DNA of 64,000 bases, taken from positions 1,612,001 to 1,676,000 of the forward strand of contig JAKJHU010000054.1 in NCBI GenBank assembly GCA_022316685.1, in the 5' to 3' direction. The notes beneath the pieces were generated by a model that saw only the letters and a program-made list of their open reading frames with translations, had not been told where the DNA came from and searched no databases. Each line of letters begins with the position of its first letter. The first letter of the stretch is position 1. Shown one piece after another: positions 1 through 12,605 of this stretch. The DNA comes from Progne subis subis (taxonomy: Eukaryota > Chordata > Aves > Passeriformes > Hirundinidae). Made by a program: the position numbers and the translations under genes.

Positions 1-3000
1 GCTCCAAGCCTCTCCATGGATCTGCTCTCTGCAGCAGTCAAGGTTGCCATTAATTCTTGGCCCTCATTTCCAACGCTCCCTTTTACATTTATATTGTGCT
101 CTCAGGCTGCTAAAACACTTTCCATGCGCGTCCCTGCTGCTCCATTCTCTCCACAGTGAAAGCAGATGATGGATTCTCATGAATCAGACTGCCACAATAA
201 CTTACACAGTGTTAGTTCATCTTCTGCTCTGCATTTGCTGGCTGAATTTTTCTGCCTTGATTGAACTACACAGGAAGTTGCTGTTCTTGCCAGAAGATTC
301 CAGCTCTTCCTAGCTGATATCTTAAATGTGAAAAAAATGCGAATAATTAAATACTGAGCCAAAAAGTGAGGGCTTTTTCTTGCTGTTTTTGAAGTCCAAA
401 ACTTAATCTAGTCACTACACAGGCATTGCTGTGCCAGTCTTTTGACCTTTTTCACCTGTTAAACAGCCTCTTCATCCTCAGATCAAAATGCAATTGCACA
501 CGCATCTGTTCAGTATTACTCCTTAAATCTTTCTCTAAACTCTCTCCTAAAAAGCCAGAAAACCAGAAAAAAAGCCAGAAAATCCTGTTTCTAAGTGTTA
601 CAAAACATTAACAATTTACTGTCAAGTACCATAGAAATCTGAGAAAAAGTATGAAGATGTATTCATCTTAATGAGCTCTTAAAAGTAATTTTGCCCACTA
701 AGCTGGTATCATTAACAGAAGACAAACTTTAATAGTCTTCCTGTTACAGGAGTTCCTTGTCTCCTTAACCTCCTTGTAAAACACATAAAACCCAGACCCT
801 CATTAAAAGGAAGTGCATCTAATTGTTATCTCCTTGTGCATTGAGAATGATATCTGACCAAGCCTTTTTTTTTTTTTTTCAAAAAGGCAAAACCCAAGTT
901 AACCCATAGAGGATGCTGGAGGACTTGAGCTGCCTTTCAAGAAATCAGTCTGAAATCACCAAGAAGCATAAAACTGAGCAAGTTTATCCAGTTTCTCTCA
1001 CACAGCTGGACAATAACTGGGATACATTCATTGTTCTACATTAAATATTGTTCATGCAGAGGTAAAACAAGAATAGGCAAAGTTAAAATACAGGTTTTCT
1101 TTTTTTTTTTTTTTCTTCCTCTTAGCACTCATGGTTGTCACACCTCTGCAAACTCCCAGCTGGACACACACGGATTGAGGGAAATACTCTCCAAATCCAG
1201 CCAGTCAATTTTAATTACTGAAACTGCTTTGAAATGGCTGTAGAGAACCTGTGAGTTAATCAGAAAATATCCCCCCCGGCCCAGCTGAATTTGATTGCAG
1301 CTTGAGGGGGTGTTGAGGAAGCTGTCTTAGAAGCTGATGCAATGAGATTTAAAAGATAAGGAATCTACAGCAGCAGGGAAACTCCAAGGCCTTTTGTTTG
1401 TTTGCTTGAAGGCAGGAAAATAAAAGAAAGCACATTGTGAAAGGCAAGGAGGAGCACCTCCACCCCCTGAGCCCAGCACAGGTAACCTCGAGGCAACCTG
1501 GGATTGCCCATCCCCACATCCCAGAGCCAGGGAACGGAATGTGGGATGGTGGAGGATGTTTTCTCTGCAGCTGCACCCACCCGGTGCTCTCCAGAAACAC
1601 TTCCAGGTATCTGAGCGCTTATGGCCGCCCTCCCTCCCTCTGCCCGCGGCTCTCGCACGGTATCGCTTTCGTCCATCACATGCTCAAACCCAACATTATT
1701 CCATCTCTCAGGGTCACAAAGTCTCCCCCAGAGCCTCCTCTCCACTGAGGGAGCCAGCCCTGCCCCGGGGCGATGTTAAAAATAGAGAGGTCAGAGTGAG
1801 AGCTGCCACTGAATACAGCAAAGGGAGAACCCGATCCTGCTCCCTCCAGCTCGCGGTCCTGCCCTTTCTTTACACCTGCTGAGACGGAAACGGAGAGAGG
1901 AATTGCCTCCGAACCAAGGCTGGTGCACGGGACTGATACAAAACATTGTTGTTCCCCTGTCCTTGAGAGCTCCTTCCCTGCTTTAGGGGGGGCGGGCAGG
2001 GTTCCTGCACAGCGGCACTTTCCTGCTGGGCAAAAACTGGCCAAAAAATGTCTGGAGGAAGACTCAGGACTCTGAAGCAAGATCATGGCTGTCCCTGTGC
2101 TAAGCTCCAGTGCAAAAATTGGAGAAATAGCTCAAACAAGGCAACAGCTGGTCCAGAGAGGCACAGCCCAAGGGGGCTGAGAATAGCGCAGCAGCCACCC
2201 CAAACTGCAGCAGCCCAAAGCTGGCACAGAAAGCCATGGGAGATCCTCAACACACGTCCCCAGCTGAGGGTGGAACCCTTGGGAGAAGCATCTCCATGCA
2301 GGCATCGCAGGATTGCAGCCACACAAAACCTGGGACACTCCAAGAACGACAGACACCACAGGAACGACAGAGAGGTGACAGCACGGGACAGACGTGGCCA
2401 GGCACGGGCAGACAAACCCAGACGTGACACAGAGAGCTGCCAGCCCTGCTGGGACAGTGTGGAAAGGCTGGCTTGACTGATGGGAATGCTGCTAACAGCC
2501 ACAGGGGCAGCAGCAGGAGCAAGGAGGATTTTCTGTAGCACAGAAACGCCCAGCTGCTTAACTACAACATCCTTACTCCTTCCTTCATGGATGGTACCAC
2601 ATTTAACATTTCTTCAACACAAGTCTGGACCCAACAGTGGTGAAAATGTAAATAAATTGCGGGAATAGAGGCAGGAGCAAGAAAAGCAAGTGCTGCTATT
2701 GGGAAGGGAGAGGAGTTACAGCATGAAGGTGGATGGGTAACCTTGAGAATCGAAGAGCAAAAATACCCCCATGAGCTTCTCATGGAAGGGAGGACTCACT
2801 GCCCAGAGAGACACAAGAAATAGAGCTGCAAGCAAAGACAGAAAGCACGTTATTATTCTGATTTAGCATTTGCCCTTGGGACACCATCCCAAACTGCACC
2901 TCAGACTCGCCCTGGAGTAAGGTGGTCCCACTCCAGTCACAGATGGGCTGCCTTGAGACTGACCTTGAATGCAATCCCACCTAAACCTGAACCAACTATT

Positions 3001-3340
3001 CTACAAAACCAAAGCACAGTCTCTGCTGCTTTTCTCAATTTGCTGAAGCTTATTACATTTGCAATAAATTAAATGAATGATGCAAGCTGCATTGCTTTTG
3101 CAGCACTGTATGCACAAGGGGAAGCTTTTTAAAAAGATATTGCAAAAATGGTGCAATGCTTTCCTTGACAGCCTGCTGAACCTCTCAGCACACAAGGTCC
3201 TACTATTACTGATGTTAAAGGGGAGTGCAAAGTACAGATGAGAGATTCATCCTATCTGGTCTGGCTCTGGCCTCTCAGCAGAAATTCTGTTGGTAGAGGA
3301 GCCAACACATGTAGCACTTGGCAGAAAAGTCAACTCTGAT
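1..3340. other. Left flank beyond ORAI2, no gene recognised
   Basis: AT-rich unique-looking DNA downstream of the ORAI2 3' end. Open frames here are short, overlap on both strands and show no family resemblance. Visible low-complexity tracts are a T run near 867-880 and another near 1100-1114. No tRNA, rRNA or clear transposon was recognised. The next syntenic gene in mammals (ALKBH4) was not found in this stretch. Confidence 0.5.
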
Positions 3341-3363
3341 TCTGTTGTATAAACCTTTTAATT

Positions 3364-3369
3364 TTTATT
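3364..3369 (-). terminator. ORAI2: Candidate poly(A) signal of ORAI2
   Basis: AATAAA on the minus strand, overlapping an A-rich context that also holds ATTAAA a few bases downstream. It lies 1.96 kb downstream of the ORAI2 stop codon, a plausible length for the long ORAI2 3' UTR. A T-rich stretch follows on the transcript strand. Assignment to ORAI2 is inference; RNA 3'-end data would settle it. Confidence 0.5.
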
Positions 3370-4955
3370 ATGGTAAAAAGAGGAGGGAGAGAGGGCAGAG
3401 TCCTGGGGAGTTCATATGAATTTCAGGACCACCCCACTTCCTGGAGGACACTCCTTGTTTTTTGCATATGCACATGAGTACAGATTAGTCATTTAACACA
3501 CAAAGACGATTTTCTTTGCTGCACAACAGCCAATATGGTACATGCCAACTGCAGCAAGAACAGCAGATGAAAGCCACAGACACAGTGCTAAGCAACTTGT
3601 TCAGCAATGCTCACATTCACATGTAAACAAGAGAGATTAGAGTTGGTTTCCCAAGGCCCACGCCAGAGAGGGATATTGGGATAGTGTCACCCTGATGCCC
3701 TGGGGTTTGCATGTACTCTCCCTTCTGGGAAGCTGACATGTAATACACTGCCATTAGAGCCCTCAAATCCCAGTGGGATAAGGGCCCAGGGTTAAATGGA
3801 ACCTTATAAACATCCTTAACAAGTTCAGAAACCTATAAGGCCTTGGAGACTTGGAAACTGCAGTTTTGGAGTGCAGAGGAGGAAACCAGCACAGGATCAG
3901 GGCCAAGAAAATGTGCTTATGCTTCTTGCAGCCCTGTGTGTCAGAAAGCCTGACTTTCCCTTGAAAGAGCTGATGATTCCAAAACACTCTTTTCTCTCCA
4001 CAAAGTTACCAAAAATCATTAAATCAAGGGTTTTTTTACAGAAGATTTCACCCACAAGGATGCTATGGAATTTACAAGTTTCCCTTGCTAAGCAACACAG
4101 ACATGCAAGTGTCATTGTCTCAGCTGCTGCAAAAAGAAATGAGCTCAAAGGAAAGGGATAGCTTGTTAATGGCACACAGCATTCCTGCCAGATCCAGCTC
4201 CATCAGGCTCGCCAGGCCAGCTCTAGGTTCCACCAGAGGAGTTGTCTGCTTTGGTAGAGGGAGAAGGAAGCATTCATTTCTGACAGAAAAATGCTTCAGT
4301 CAATTAAAAAAAGAAAAACAAAAAACAAAACCCCAAATGATGAAATAACACAGGACTGGGCTTGTTCTCTCCAGCAAACCGGGCAAAAGGCATCACAGCA
4401 ATGCACAAATGAAGAAGACACAGTGGCAGATTTCTACAATACTTGCTGTCACTACTTTACCTCCTTGAAACTTGCTTTGGTAGTCCTTCAAAGTCTTGTC
4501 TCATTAAATTCCCTGTCACTGTTCTGTTTTAAGAATGTCCTTGTTAAAACTAAAACACCTGTAAGCCTTCCCTGGGCACTCTTGCCTCTTATTGGGAAAA
4601 AACACATGATCTTGGCACTTACTCAACCTAAGGTGACAGATGCCGCTGAAGAAAGTATGAGAAAACTTCCCAGGCTCCTGAAATTCAAAATCCTACATCC
4701 CAAGCTGTAAAAAAATATAGCAAAGAATAGCAAAAAAAGAACGTAAAAGCTAAGGCTGTTTTCTTTCTGTTTATATATTTATGGAATACTTGCTTTGGAA
4801 CAATGGTGATCAACATTCTCAGTTTATGTTGTGCTTTCCTGGATGTCCTCAGTCAGCTGCAGGTACCCACATTAATCAGCTCTGCTCTAGGAATGAGCTG
4901 CCAGTTAATTGTGGCTGCACTGACAGCCAGGGAGTTCTGACATGTAAGACAGGTC

Positions 4956-4957
<2 letters not shown>

Positions 4958-4998
<41 letters not shown>
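4958..4998. repeat. (AC)n microsatellite
   Basis: About 20 uninterrupted AC dinucleotides, i.e. (TG)n on the ORAI2 transcript strand, within the probable ORAI2 3' UTR. A perfect run of this length is expected to be length-polymorphic. Confidence 0.95.
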
Positions 4999-5001
<3 letters not shown>

Positions 5002-5327
5002 GCTTTTGGGACAGCCAATGCAGTTTCACTTTTGGCAATGGAATATTGCATTTGTAAAAAATACAGATTTTTGGCTACCAATGTTAAGGTAGATAAAGTT
5101 TTGACCTTGAACACCACGGCAGTGTCAACTTAAGTACCAAGTGTGTGGGACCAGAACCAGGGCAGAGCCCCCCAGCACGTGGAACAGCACAGGAACCACA
5201 GCTAGAAATGGCAGGCAAGTAGCATTTACAGATTTAAGCCTCAAGAAAATCCATCCCTGGTGCTTCTCACCAAGCAGCAGACCAGGTATTTTGCTCTCAG
5301 CCCTGGCTGAGCTGTGTGCAGGCTCTG

Positions 5328-5873
5328 TCACACCACCTGCATGCCTCTGTCATGCCCATCTAGCTGCACTTTCAGTTTGTGGAGCTCCTCGATCTCCCGG
5401 TTGTGCCGCTCCGTTTTGTGCCGCACCAAGGAGCGGTAGAAGTGGATGGTGAAGACGACAAAAATCAAACCCACGGGCACCATGATGATGGTGGACACCA
5501 GCGCCGACTGCCACCCCGCGTGGCCGCTGGGCTTCTCCGCATTGGCGGTCTCGTTTTTCAGGATGGAGCCCACCGGCAGGAATTTTATCCAGCACAGGAG
5601 CACGACTTCGGCAAGGAAAAGGAGGATTCCCAGGACGGTGGAGAAGCCCCAGGCCAGCTCAATGTAGGGGTGCATGCGCTCGTGGGGGGACTCGCTGATG
5701 GAGTTCAGGTTGTGGATGTTGCTCACGGCCTCCACGTTGGGCAGGATGCAGGTGCTGATGAGGAGGGCAAAGAGGTGAACGGCCACCAGCACAGTCGTGC
5801 AGGCGCTGAAGGCGATCAGCAGCATCTGGGGGTACTTGTACTGCACCTCCAGCTGCACCTCCACCATGGCGAC
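5328..5873 (-). CDS. ORAI2: ORAI2 coding exon 2 (last exon)
   Basis: Starts after a TTCCGCAG acceptor with GTCGCCATGGTG (VAMV), phase 0, and runs to the stop. It encodes residues 77-257: the end of TM1 with the pore glutamate, TM2-TM4 and the STIM-binding C-terminus. The junction [12 protein letters not shown] is continuous with the upstream exon. Confidence 0.97.
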   Translation of the reverse strand, partial: VAMVEVQLEVQYKYPQMLLIAFSACTTVLVAVHLFALLISTCILPNVEAVSNIHNLNSISESPHERMHPYIELAWGFSTVLGILLFLAEVVLLCWIKFLPVGSILKNETANAEKPSGHAGWQSALVSTIIMVPVGLIFVVFTIHFYRSLVRHKTERHNREIEELHKLKVQLDGHDRGMQVV

Positions 5874-8800
5874 CTGCGGAAGGAACAAAGAGCTTGTCAA
5901 CACCTGCTGGATTTCCTCTTCTCGAGACTTTCAGCCAGGAAAGCATCTCGATTCAGGAAGAACACCTAAGGTCAAGTACACACTCCAGAGTTTTTTGGGA
6001 TGGCAGCCCGGATGGATCGCTGCTGTCACCCATAAGGATGCACACGCCGCCTATGCTGTGGCCACTCTGAGACTGTGGTTTTCTCAGAGAATGCTTCTCT
6101 CCTTGCCACCATGGGCCACAGGAACTTCCCCAAACACAGCACACAACAGAAGGAGCTCATTAGATGCCACATGGGGCTGGGAGGCAGCTAACAGCCTGCT
6201 ATAACTCCCCATCACACCCTCTAGTGCCACTCCTTCCTTGCGGCTGCAGCGCAGGAAGTTTCAACTTCAGGCGTGTGAAGAAAAGCAAAACCAAGCAGCT
6301 CCTCTGGCCAGTGGCCAGCCAGGTTTCACTACCCACCATGGGAAGCACACAAGCTACTTTATAGCTTAGGTTAGTCCATAGTTAAAATAACTGCCTTCTA
6401 TTCTCAGAACAGTTTATGTTTGTTCTTATTACAAAAATGCCCAGATAAATAACTTTTAAGTTATTTATATCCGCAAATTTCTCCCTTGAGAGGTAATAAT
6501 TTAGTGATACACCCAGCAGAAGTGGATAGCTACTGGTTTATGGGTGTGCTCAGTAACTCGGGAGTCTCCTTCCCAAAACAAGAGCTATCACACAGCAGGT
6601 CTCTAAAGCTATTTTTACTTTAATCAAATAAAACTTAAGAAGCAGAATGTGTGCAAGAGAACAGGAAGCTCTTTTGAGACCAGAACTGGAGTCCTCTTAA
6701 CTGGTTTAGCATAAGAATTTTTACAATTACTTAAGCAACCTGTGAAGCAAACCAGTACTTCTGTGTGGTGGCATCCCTGAAAGGACTGCACAAACCTTCT
6801 GCTAAGAAAAGACACAAAAGCAGTGGACAAGACTATCAAACATTCTCCTCTAGCAGCTGGCTTGGATCTGTAGTTGCACTTCATGATTTGCAGAGAAGTG
6901 AACTCTCTTGGCAGCAAGGAAAACCTCTGGTGATCCCAGCTGACCTGCTGCTCCAGCATAGCACAGCTTGCTGGAAAGAAGCCCCTCTAAAGAACATCAT
7001 GAGAAAGCAAAGTTTCAAATCTGCACTCGATTCTGGGACACTGAAGGATTTTGCAGAACTGACTCATGATTATGTTATCTAGACTTCACATGAGGCTTCC
7101 CTGAGCAACCATTTCAGGCTCTATATAATCACCTGCACCACTTGCTCTGGCATTACTTGTTTGTATTATTTAGGCACTGGAAGATTAGGGGTATGCTCAT
7201 GTTGTCCCTGTTGGAAGCCCTGAGAAGGATTAAAGGGAATGGAAACCAGCTGGCATGACTGCTGCCCTACCTACATTTGCTCTGAAACCCATCAGATCAC
7301 AGTCAAGTCTGAACAGATTTACCAGCAAGCAAGATACAACACGTGTGGAAAAATGGTCAATATCTACAAGTCTGGATTTTATAGCTTCATCAACTATTAA
7401 AGACATTAGAGACACCATAAATACTGTGATAGCTCTCAGGCATTCCCAGCCTTCTGTTCTGATCAGGAACATGTCAGGGTTTTACCTTTGTTTGTTTGTT
7501 TTTATCGGCTCCTGGTTGCAGTTTACAGTAGTTCTTGTTGTATAGCAGAGAAAATCCTAACACAGGACTGGCTTCAGTATCAATTGCAAGGTCAATTTAA
7601 TTAGAACAGATTTCACGTTGCCTTGTGTACACTCCCTTTGCAGTTCCCCTTATATTGATTCGAGAGGGAGGAGATCAGATTTATTCTCTGCTTCACTGTA
7701 CAATGAATTTGTACAGCACTGTGGTTGCCAGTCACGCCCCATCAGCCAGGAAAACCTGCAGGTACATTGTTCATTATGGGGTGCTGTAATACCCAGAGAC
7801 ACAGCTGAATGGGAATTGTACCTGCATGTCCAATTTATAGCTTTATATTAAAGCTGAAAGCCTGGCTCATGTCAACATATCAATTTCTGCTTGTTATCCT
7901 TCACATGAGTAGCACTTTTCAGCTAATTGGATGTTTCCTCCCAGACTAACCTATTCCCCAGGGCGAGCTTCAGCTGTGAGATGTGATGAATTTTTAACAC
8001 TGACTGATGGCTCAGTAAGAGGTATTTCAGTGAAAAACACCAACAATCCAGATAGGGCAGCAAGGCAGAAAAACAGTTCATTTAAGCCAAACAAGTACTG
8101 AAAAGGTGAGTGAGCTCTTATTGTTTTACCCAGCACAGGCTGTCATGTCATTCCCTGACCAGGATGAGAGAAAGAGGACAAGCTGACATAACCCATTTAA
8201 AAATCATTAAATATGCTGCCTAGCCTGTAAAACTATTAATATGTCATGTTTGATACAATTATACTCTTCCACGTAATAGCCCCTTCATTTTAACCTCTTC
8301 CCAGAAGCAACTTTGCAAGGCTGAGCTCTCTGCCAAGCCATGGAATATTTCAGCACAGGCTTAATTTTAAGCTTGAGAATAACCCAGCTGAACTCCAGAA
8401 TTACAGGATCAAGGGCTCACAACATTTTAGAATTAAACTGCAATTAAATGGCATGCAATGATGGTGGGCTTCAGACCAGTATTGCTCAGGCTATCTACAA
8501 AAAAGATATTATTCATCTTGAGAAATTTAGACCAGGACAGATAATATCAAGCAAAAGGATGACAAATGGCCTAACATAAACCATGACACATTCTCACAGA
8601 TGGTTTGGCAGACTGTAAAAACAATAACTCCAGTAGGTCTGAAAGGGTTTTGTTTTGGTTTGTTATTTTTTTTTTTTTAATCAAACACATATCCTGTAGC
8701 AATTGGATATGTCTTGGGAAGATGGATTAGCAGTAATAGCTCTTATTTCCATCAGGAAAATTATTAAGGTTTCCTAGGCTCCCTCTACATTTCCTTTATT

Positions 8801-11464
8801 TGCAGCCTCCTCGGGGTAGATGCAGCTGCCCTACAGCCCACCTCCAAGCAGACCTGGCACTGGAATGACCCACATCCTCCTGCCCTGCCTCAGTGCTCTG
8901 CCAGAAATACCAGGGATGGTAACGAGGAAGGTTCATATTATTCTGCAGCCTGTCCAGAAGGAGCTGGATCAGAGCCATGGCCTGTTGATTAAATATCCAT
9001 CAGCTCACAATAATTTCAGCCAATATGGAGTTAGCTTGAATCAAACACACTGACAGGGAAGTAAATAAAGCAATAGCCGAGCCTTGGATGACATTTGTTT
9101 ACGTAAAAAAATGAACTCGAGGCTCTGGGGAAACTTTAATAGAATCACGGAATCCTTCAGACTGGAAAACACCTTTAGGATCACAGAATCCAACCACTAC
9201 ACCAGCACTGCCAAGTCCACCACTAAACCATGGCCCCAAGTGCCACGTCTACACATATTTATCTCTAAATAACTTCTCTTCTTTCATCAATAGCCAAAAA
9301 GGTGCTCTTATTAGAGAGTAAACATCCGTGTACTAAATTCCTGCGTACCGGTGGAGAAATAACCCAAGAGGAACAAACACCTCAGCTTTCCAATCAGATG
9401 GGGGAAAAGCCTGCTAATAAAAAGAATTCCTTATTGCAAGAGATTTTATTTCTTAGTTATTGATTTCAGGTCTATTTCTTACGTTAGGCTGGTGAGCCAT
9501 AATTAACACTACTTACACCTATGTATATTCAACTGCAATTTAAACAGTTCAAAGAGAATGTTTAAACCAGTGGTTAATTTTCTGTGTTTGCCAAGGACTT
9601 CCAGCAACTTTCTGCTGTGAGAGCTGAGAAAGCGTGCTTTGTTTTTGGAGATGTGGCTCAGCCCTGCAGTGTGGGTGGGCTGCAAGCCCCTGAGTCTCAG
9701 TGGTGCCAGCGACAGCACAGCCCAGCAGGGACACCTTGTGTGACCATGCTGGTAGATCTGTCCCCCAAAACCACAAAATGTTAATTTAATAATCGTATTA
9801 AGGACAACAGTCACAACTCCAGCAACCAAAGGCACACAGAGCATGCACGTGAGAGGCTTTTCAGAGGAAAACTCCTGCATGAGAGAAGTCTACAGGAAAG
9901 CACCCAGCTTTCTCAAAAAGAGGAGGGACCTTCTGCCCCTGCAGCACACAAGCTTGGTTACAAACCAACACAGACTTTGAGAAAAGCTTTTATCAACATC
10001 TTTTGCACACAGCCAGTGAGTGGAGAGCAATGAGCACCCTGTCTCCACTCCAGCCTGCAGCTTTCCAGCTTCACTTTGGGTGACCAGCTTCATCATCCCA
10101 GGCTGCTGTAATGTTATGGATGATTCATGATCTGGGGGGCTGGGGGAGGAAAAAGCAGCGGAAGGAAGCTAAAATAAAACAAGAAAGGCGATCTGGAAAG
10201 TTCCTGAGATCTGTCCTTCCCTCCTAGCTTCTGAGCTGAGAGATGAAACATCTTCACATCATGTCCCACGCCATCCAGGCGCTGCCCTCTGCCCCTCTGC
10301 TGACAGACCTCGGGAGCAACCAGACCTGCCCACTTCCTAAACAGGAAACCTCCCCAAAACTGGTTTCAATTCTCACTCCCAGTAAGCAAAAGCTGATGGG
10401 AGATAAAGGGGCTCACACTGACATGTGGTGTTATGTGTTTATGGTGGTGTTTTAACACACAGCTCAGACAGGCCTGAGCACTGGACCACTGACTGTCTCG
10501 GTCTTGTTTATTTGCTCACTTCTGACATGGTTCTGACCTATGCAAATCACTTCCAAATAACACCCAAGTGCTGTACAGCGGAAAGCAAGCACCAGGGATC
10601 CCTTCCAAAAGGCAGCACTGACAAAAATATACTGGGTTTGGCTCCCTGCAGGCTGCAGAGCCCTCTGACACCAGGTCTGAGGCTCAGGGCCTCTTCTCAC
10701 ACCTCAGTGGTAGAACACGATCTCCCTGATCACGCTATACAAACTTCACTTTGGCAGACTGTGACCCAACCTCCACCTTATTTTAGACACCATGACCTGA
10801 GAAAACACGCAGAGAAATTAAAATAACGTTCAGGACCACAGCAACCACAGGGGCCTGAAAGCGCTCCACACCCAAGAGGGCACACTGCATGAGGGCAGCC
10901 AGCACAGGACAGCCTCGGGGCCAGAGGACATCCTGGATTGTTTAGCAATGCTGCTAGAGCATTCGGGATCACTTGCAGGTAGGGGATTCATATTTTTACA
11001 AGGCTGACTTGGGAATATGTGGGTTGGCTGTTAGACAGCTCCTGTATCCCTGCTGCAGTCAGACAGCCAGCCTCAAAATTTGCAGCAGCAGCCAAACAGA
11101 AGCCCCCAGGTAGATGCCTCCTGTCTCTTCAGGAAATAACTCCATGCTTCTTCCCTGGAGGAAAACACTGATTAATAGTTGATTTGAGGCAACTCAAAAA
11201 CCTTCACAGTTCAAAGAGCTATAAAGCACACATTACCATTGCAAATCCAGAGAGCAGAGCAGAGGTTCTGCTGGAGGCTTTCAGTTTGGCTCGGCTCAGG
11301 TACAATTTTCTCCAGGAAAGGGCTTGAACGGAGTGGTGGTTGGACGTGACCAGTTCCAGGTAGCTGCGCCGGACCCAGTCCCGATAATCCATGCCCTTTG
11401 TGCCCGGCTCAGAGCAGCAAGCAGGAGTGGAAGGATCCACCGGAACGTTTAATTCAGAGCTCAT
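5328..11464 (-). CDS. ORAI2: ORAI2, calcium release-activated calcium channel protein 2 (two coding exons)
   Basis: Join of 11464-11237 and 5873-5328 on the minus strand gives a 257-residue protein (human 254). ORAI proteins form hexameric plasma-membrane Ca2+ channels gated by ER STIM proteins after store depletion. The N-terminal cytosolic part holds the conserved [14 protein letters not shown] segment and the [19 protein letters not shown] gate/extended TM1 helix. TM1 carries the selectivity-filter glutamate (E81 in AMVEVQLE). TM2 is about residues 94-117, TM3 147-175, TM4 199-222. The C-terminal helix [15 protein letters not shown] (about 236-249) is the STIM-binding coiled coil. The loop between TM3 and TM4, [16 protein letters not shown], differs from the human ORAI2 loop. 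ORAI2 rather than ORAI1/3 is chosen from the short N-terminus [12 protein letters not shown] and the [11 protein letters not shown] tail. PRKRIP1 lies immediately upstream on the same strand, as in mammals. Confidence 0.97.
5874..11236 (-). other. ORAI2: ORAI2 intron between coding exons
   Basis: A 5.4 kb GT-AG intron, AT-rich. It contains a degraded CR1 fragment near 9.14-9.26 kb and an A/T-rich stretch near 8.96-9.12 kb that could be conserved non-coding DNA. No additional exon was recognised. Confidence 0.8.
9139..9258 (-). mobile_element. CR1 LINE fragment
   Basis: Reverse-complement CR1 3' region signature: AGAATCACGGAATCCTTCAG, a second copy-like AGGATCACAGAATCCAACC and the usual text about CACTGCCAAGTCCACCAC. 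It is short and diverged, hence old. Confidence 0.75.
11237..11464 (-). CDS. ORAI2: ORAI2 coding exon 1
   Basis: Encodes residues 1-76, from ATG at 11464 to GCAATG|GTAATG donor, phase 0. The start is chosen because [20 protein letters not shown] aligns with the known ORAI2 N-terminus. Only 13 nt of 5' UTR lie in this exon: a CCCTCAG acceptor places the exon start at 11477, so at least one upstream non-coding exon must exist. Confidence 0.96.
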
Positions 11465-12072
11465 GATGAGAGAAGTGCTGAGGGAACAAAACAGTCACGT
11501 TCAAGAGTGGGTGGTGCACAAGATGAGCATCAACTACTGGAAAAGGTGCAGTTGAACAAAGCTGCCCTTAGTCAGTGGAAAATGATGGACCAAATAACAT
11601 CACACTTGGAAGACAGAACCCCATAATCCATAATTGCCAAAAATGACCACGAGAACTAGGAAAGATTACAAAGGTACACCTGGGAATACTGCAGTAGAAA
11701 TTCAGGGAGGCAGCACAGCATCTGGATTTTCATTTCAGAGCAGGCACCTTAACTTTGCCCTTTAATTCCTTCTCGCTCATAAAAAACCTGTTTTACATAA
11801 ATACACGTGGCCCTCATCTTATCTTGGTTTTGAGTTTACAGTTCATTTGCCAGTGCATCATGGGCTAGCTCCAAATGCATCTCAGAGTACCAAACACCAG
11901 TCCACGGAGTCACTTTTTGCCCATTCTTTGGAAACCATTCCTCCTGGATTACAATGTGGGGTGTGACCAAACTGTGAATTCTACTCCCATCCACATCATT
12001 CCTGATGAACTGTTAATGGCCTCTTGCAGGAGCTGCACAGTGCACGCCCGACCCCCCAGGCAGCAAGCTGGG

Positions 12073-12605
12073 TGTTAGATAAGGGAAGGAGGCAAACCCT
12101 GCATAGCAGGGTGGGGTTTCTTTGTCTTCACAAATGAACTCAGCCGCGATAAATACACCCAGCCCACGGGGGTCATCCCTGCCAATGGGCCAATAATGGG
12201 CACCAATGGGCAGCTGTAATGACCTAGGGCATGAAGGACTCCCCAGAATATCCTGTGACTCACAGGATCACATCACTGCATTGTGAAATTCCCAGCTCCG
12301 GGGGAGGTATCGAACCTTCCCGCCTGCATCTGACTGTATGTTATCTGGGCGGTTTGGGGACATCCGAACTTCCACAGGAGGACCAGAGCACCCATAGGAC
12401 CGCTGCAACCATCACTTTAACAGCACTGTTTAATCAGACCAACACGGGCCAGGTTGTACTCTGACTTTGTGGGTTTCAGAGAGTTTTTCTGTTTCACTGC
12501 ATCTATTTAAACTTTCTATCAAGTTGTAACTCCAATCTGAAGTCTCTCTCAGGGTATTTCTGCGGGGGTTAATCTCTCCCCCTGGTTTACTTTTGAACCA
12601 GTACA
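12073..12605 (-). mobile_element. Solo LTR, ERVL-type endogenous retrovirus
   Basis: On the minus strand the block starts TGTACTGGTTCAAAAG, typical of avian ERVL LTRs, and ends near CTTATCTAACA, giving a 533 bp TG...CA unit. Inside are a run of CCCATTGGT/CCCATTATTGGCCCATTGG motifs, a GTGTATTTATC TATA-like element and the CTGCTATGCAGGGTTTGCC segment near the 3' end. No gag, pol or env reading frame flanks it, so it is a solo LTR left by recombination. A clean target-site duplication is not visible (CTGGG versus CCGGT), consistent with age or boundary error. It lies in the same orientation as ORAI2. Confidence 0.75.

Larger units (their letters stand above)
3340..5327 (-). other. ORAI2: Probable ORAI2 3' UTR
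   Basis: Sequence between the ORAI2 stop codon and the first good downstream AATAAA. It is AT-rich, has no coding potential, and contains a dinucleotide (CA)n/(TG)n tract. The extent rests only on the poly(A) signal and is therefore approximate. Confidence 0.45.

Noticed and set aside
4781..5092. Frames containing runs of HTHTHT or CVCVCV
   Set aside because: Translation of the (AC)n microsatellite.
5379..5969. 196-codon open frame antisense to ORAI2 exon 2
   Set aside because: Shadow of the GC-rich ORAI2 coding exon; composition is His/Asp/Gly-rich and follows the sense codons.
12075..12263. Short minus-strand frame inside the LTR
   Set aside because: LTR sequence; no gag, pol or env similarity and no internal retroviral region nearby.
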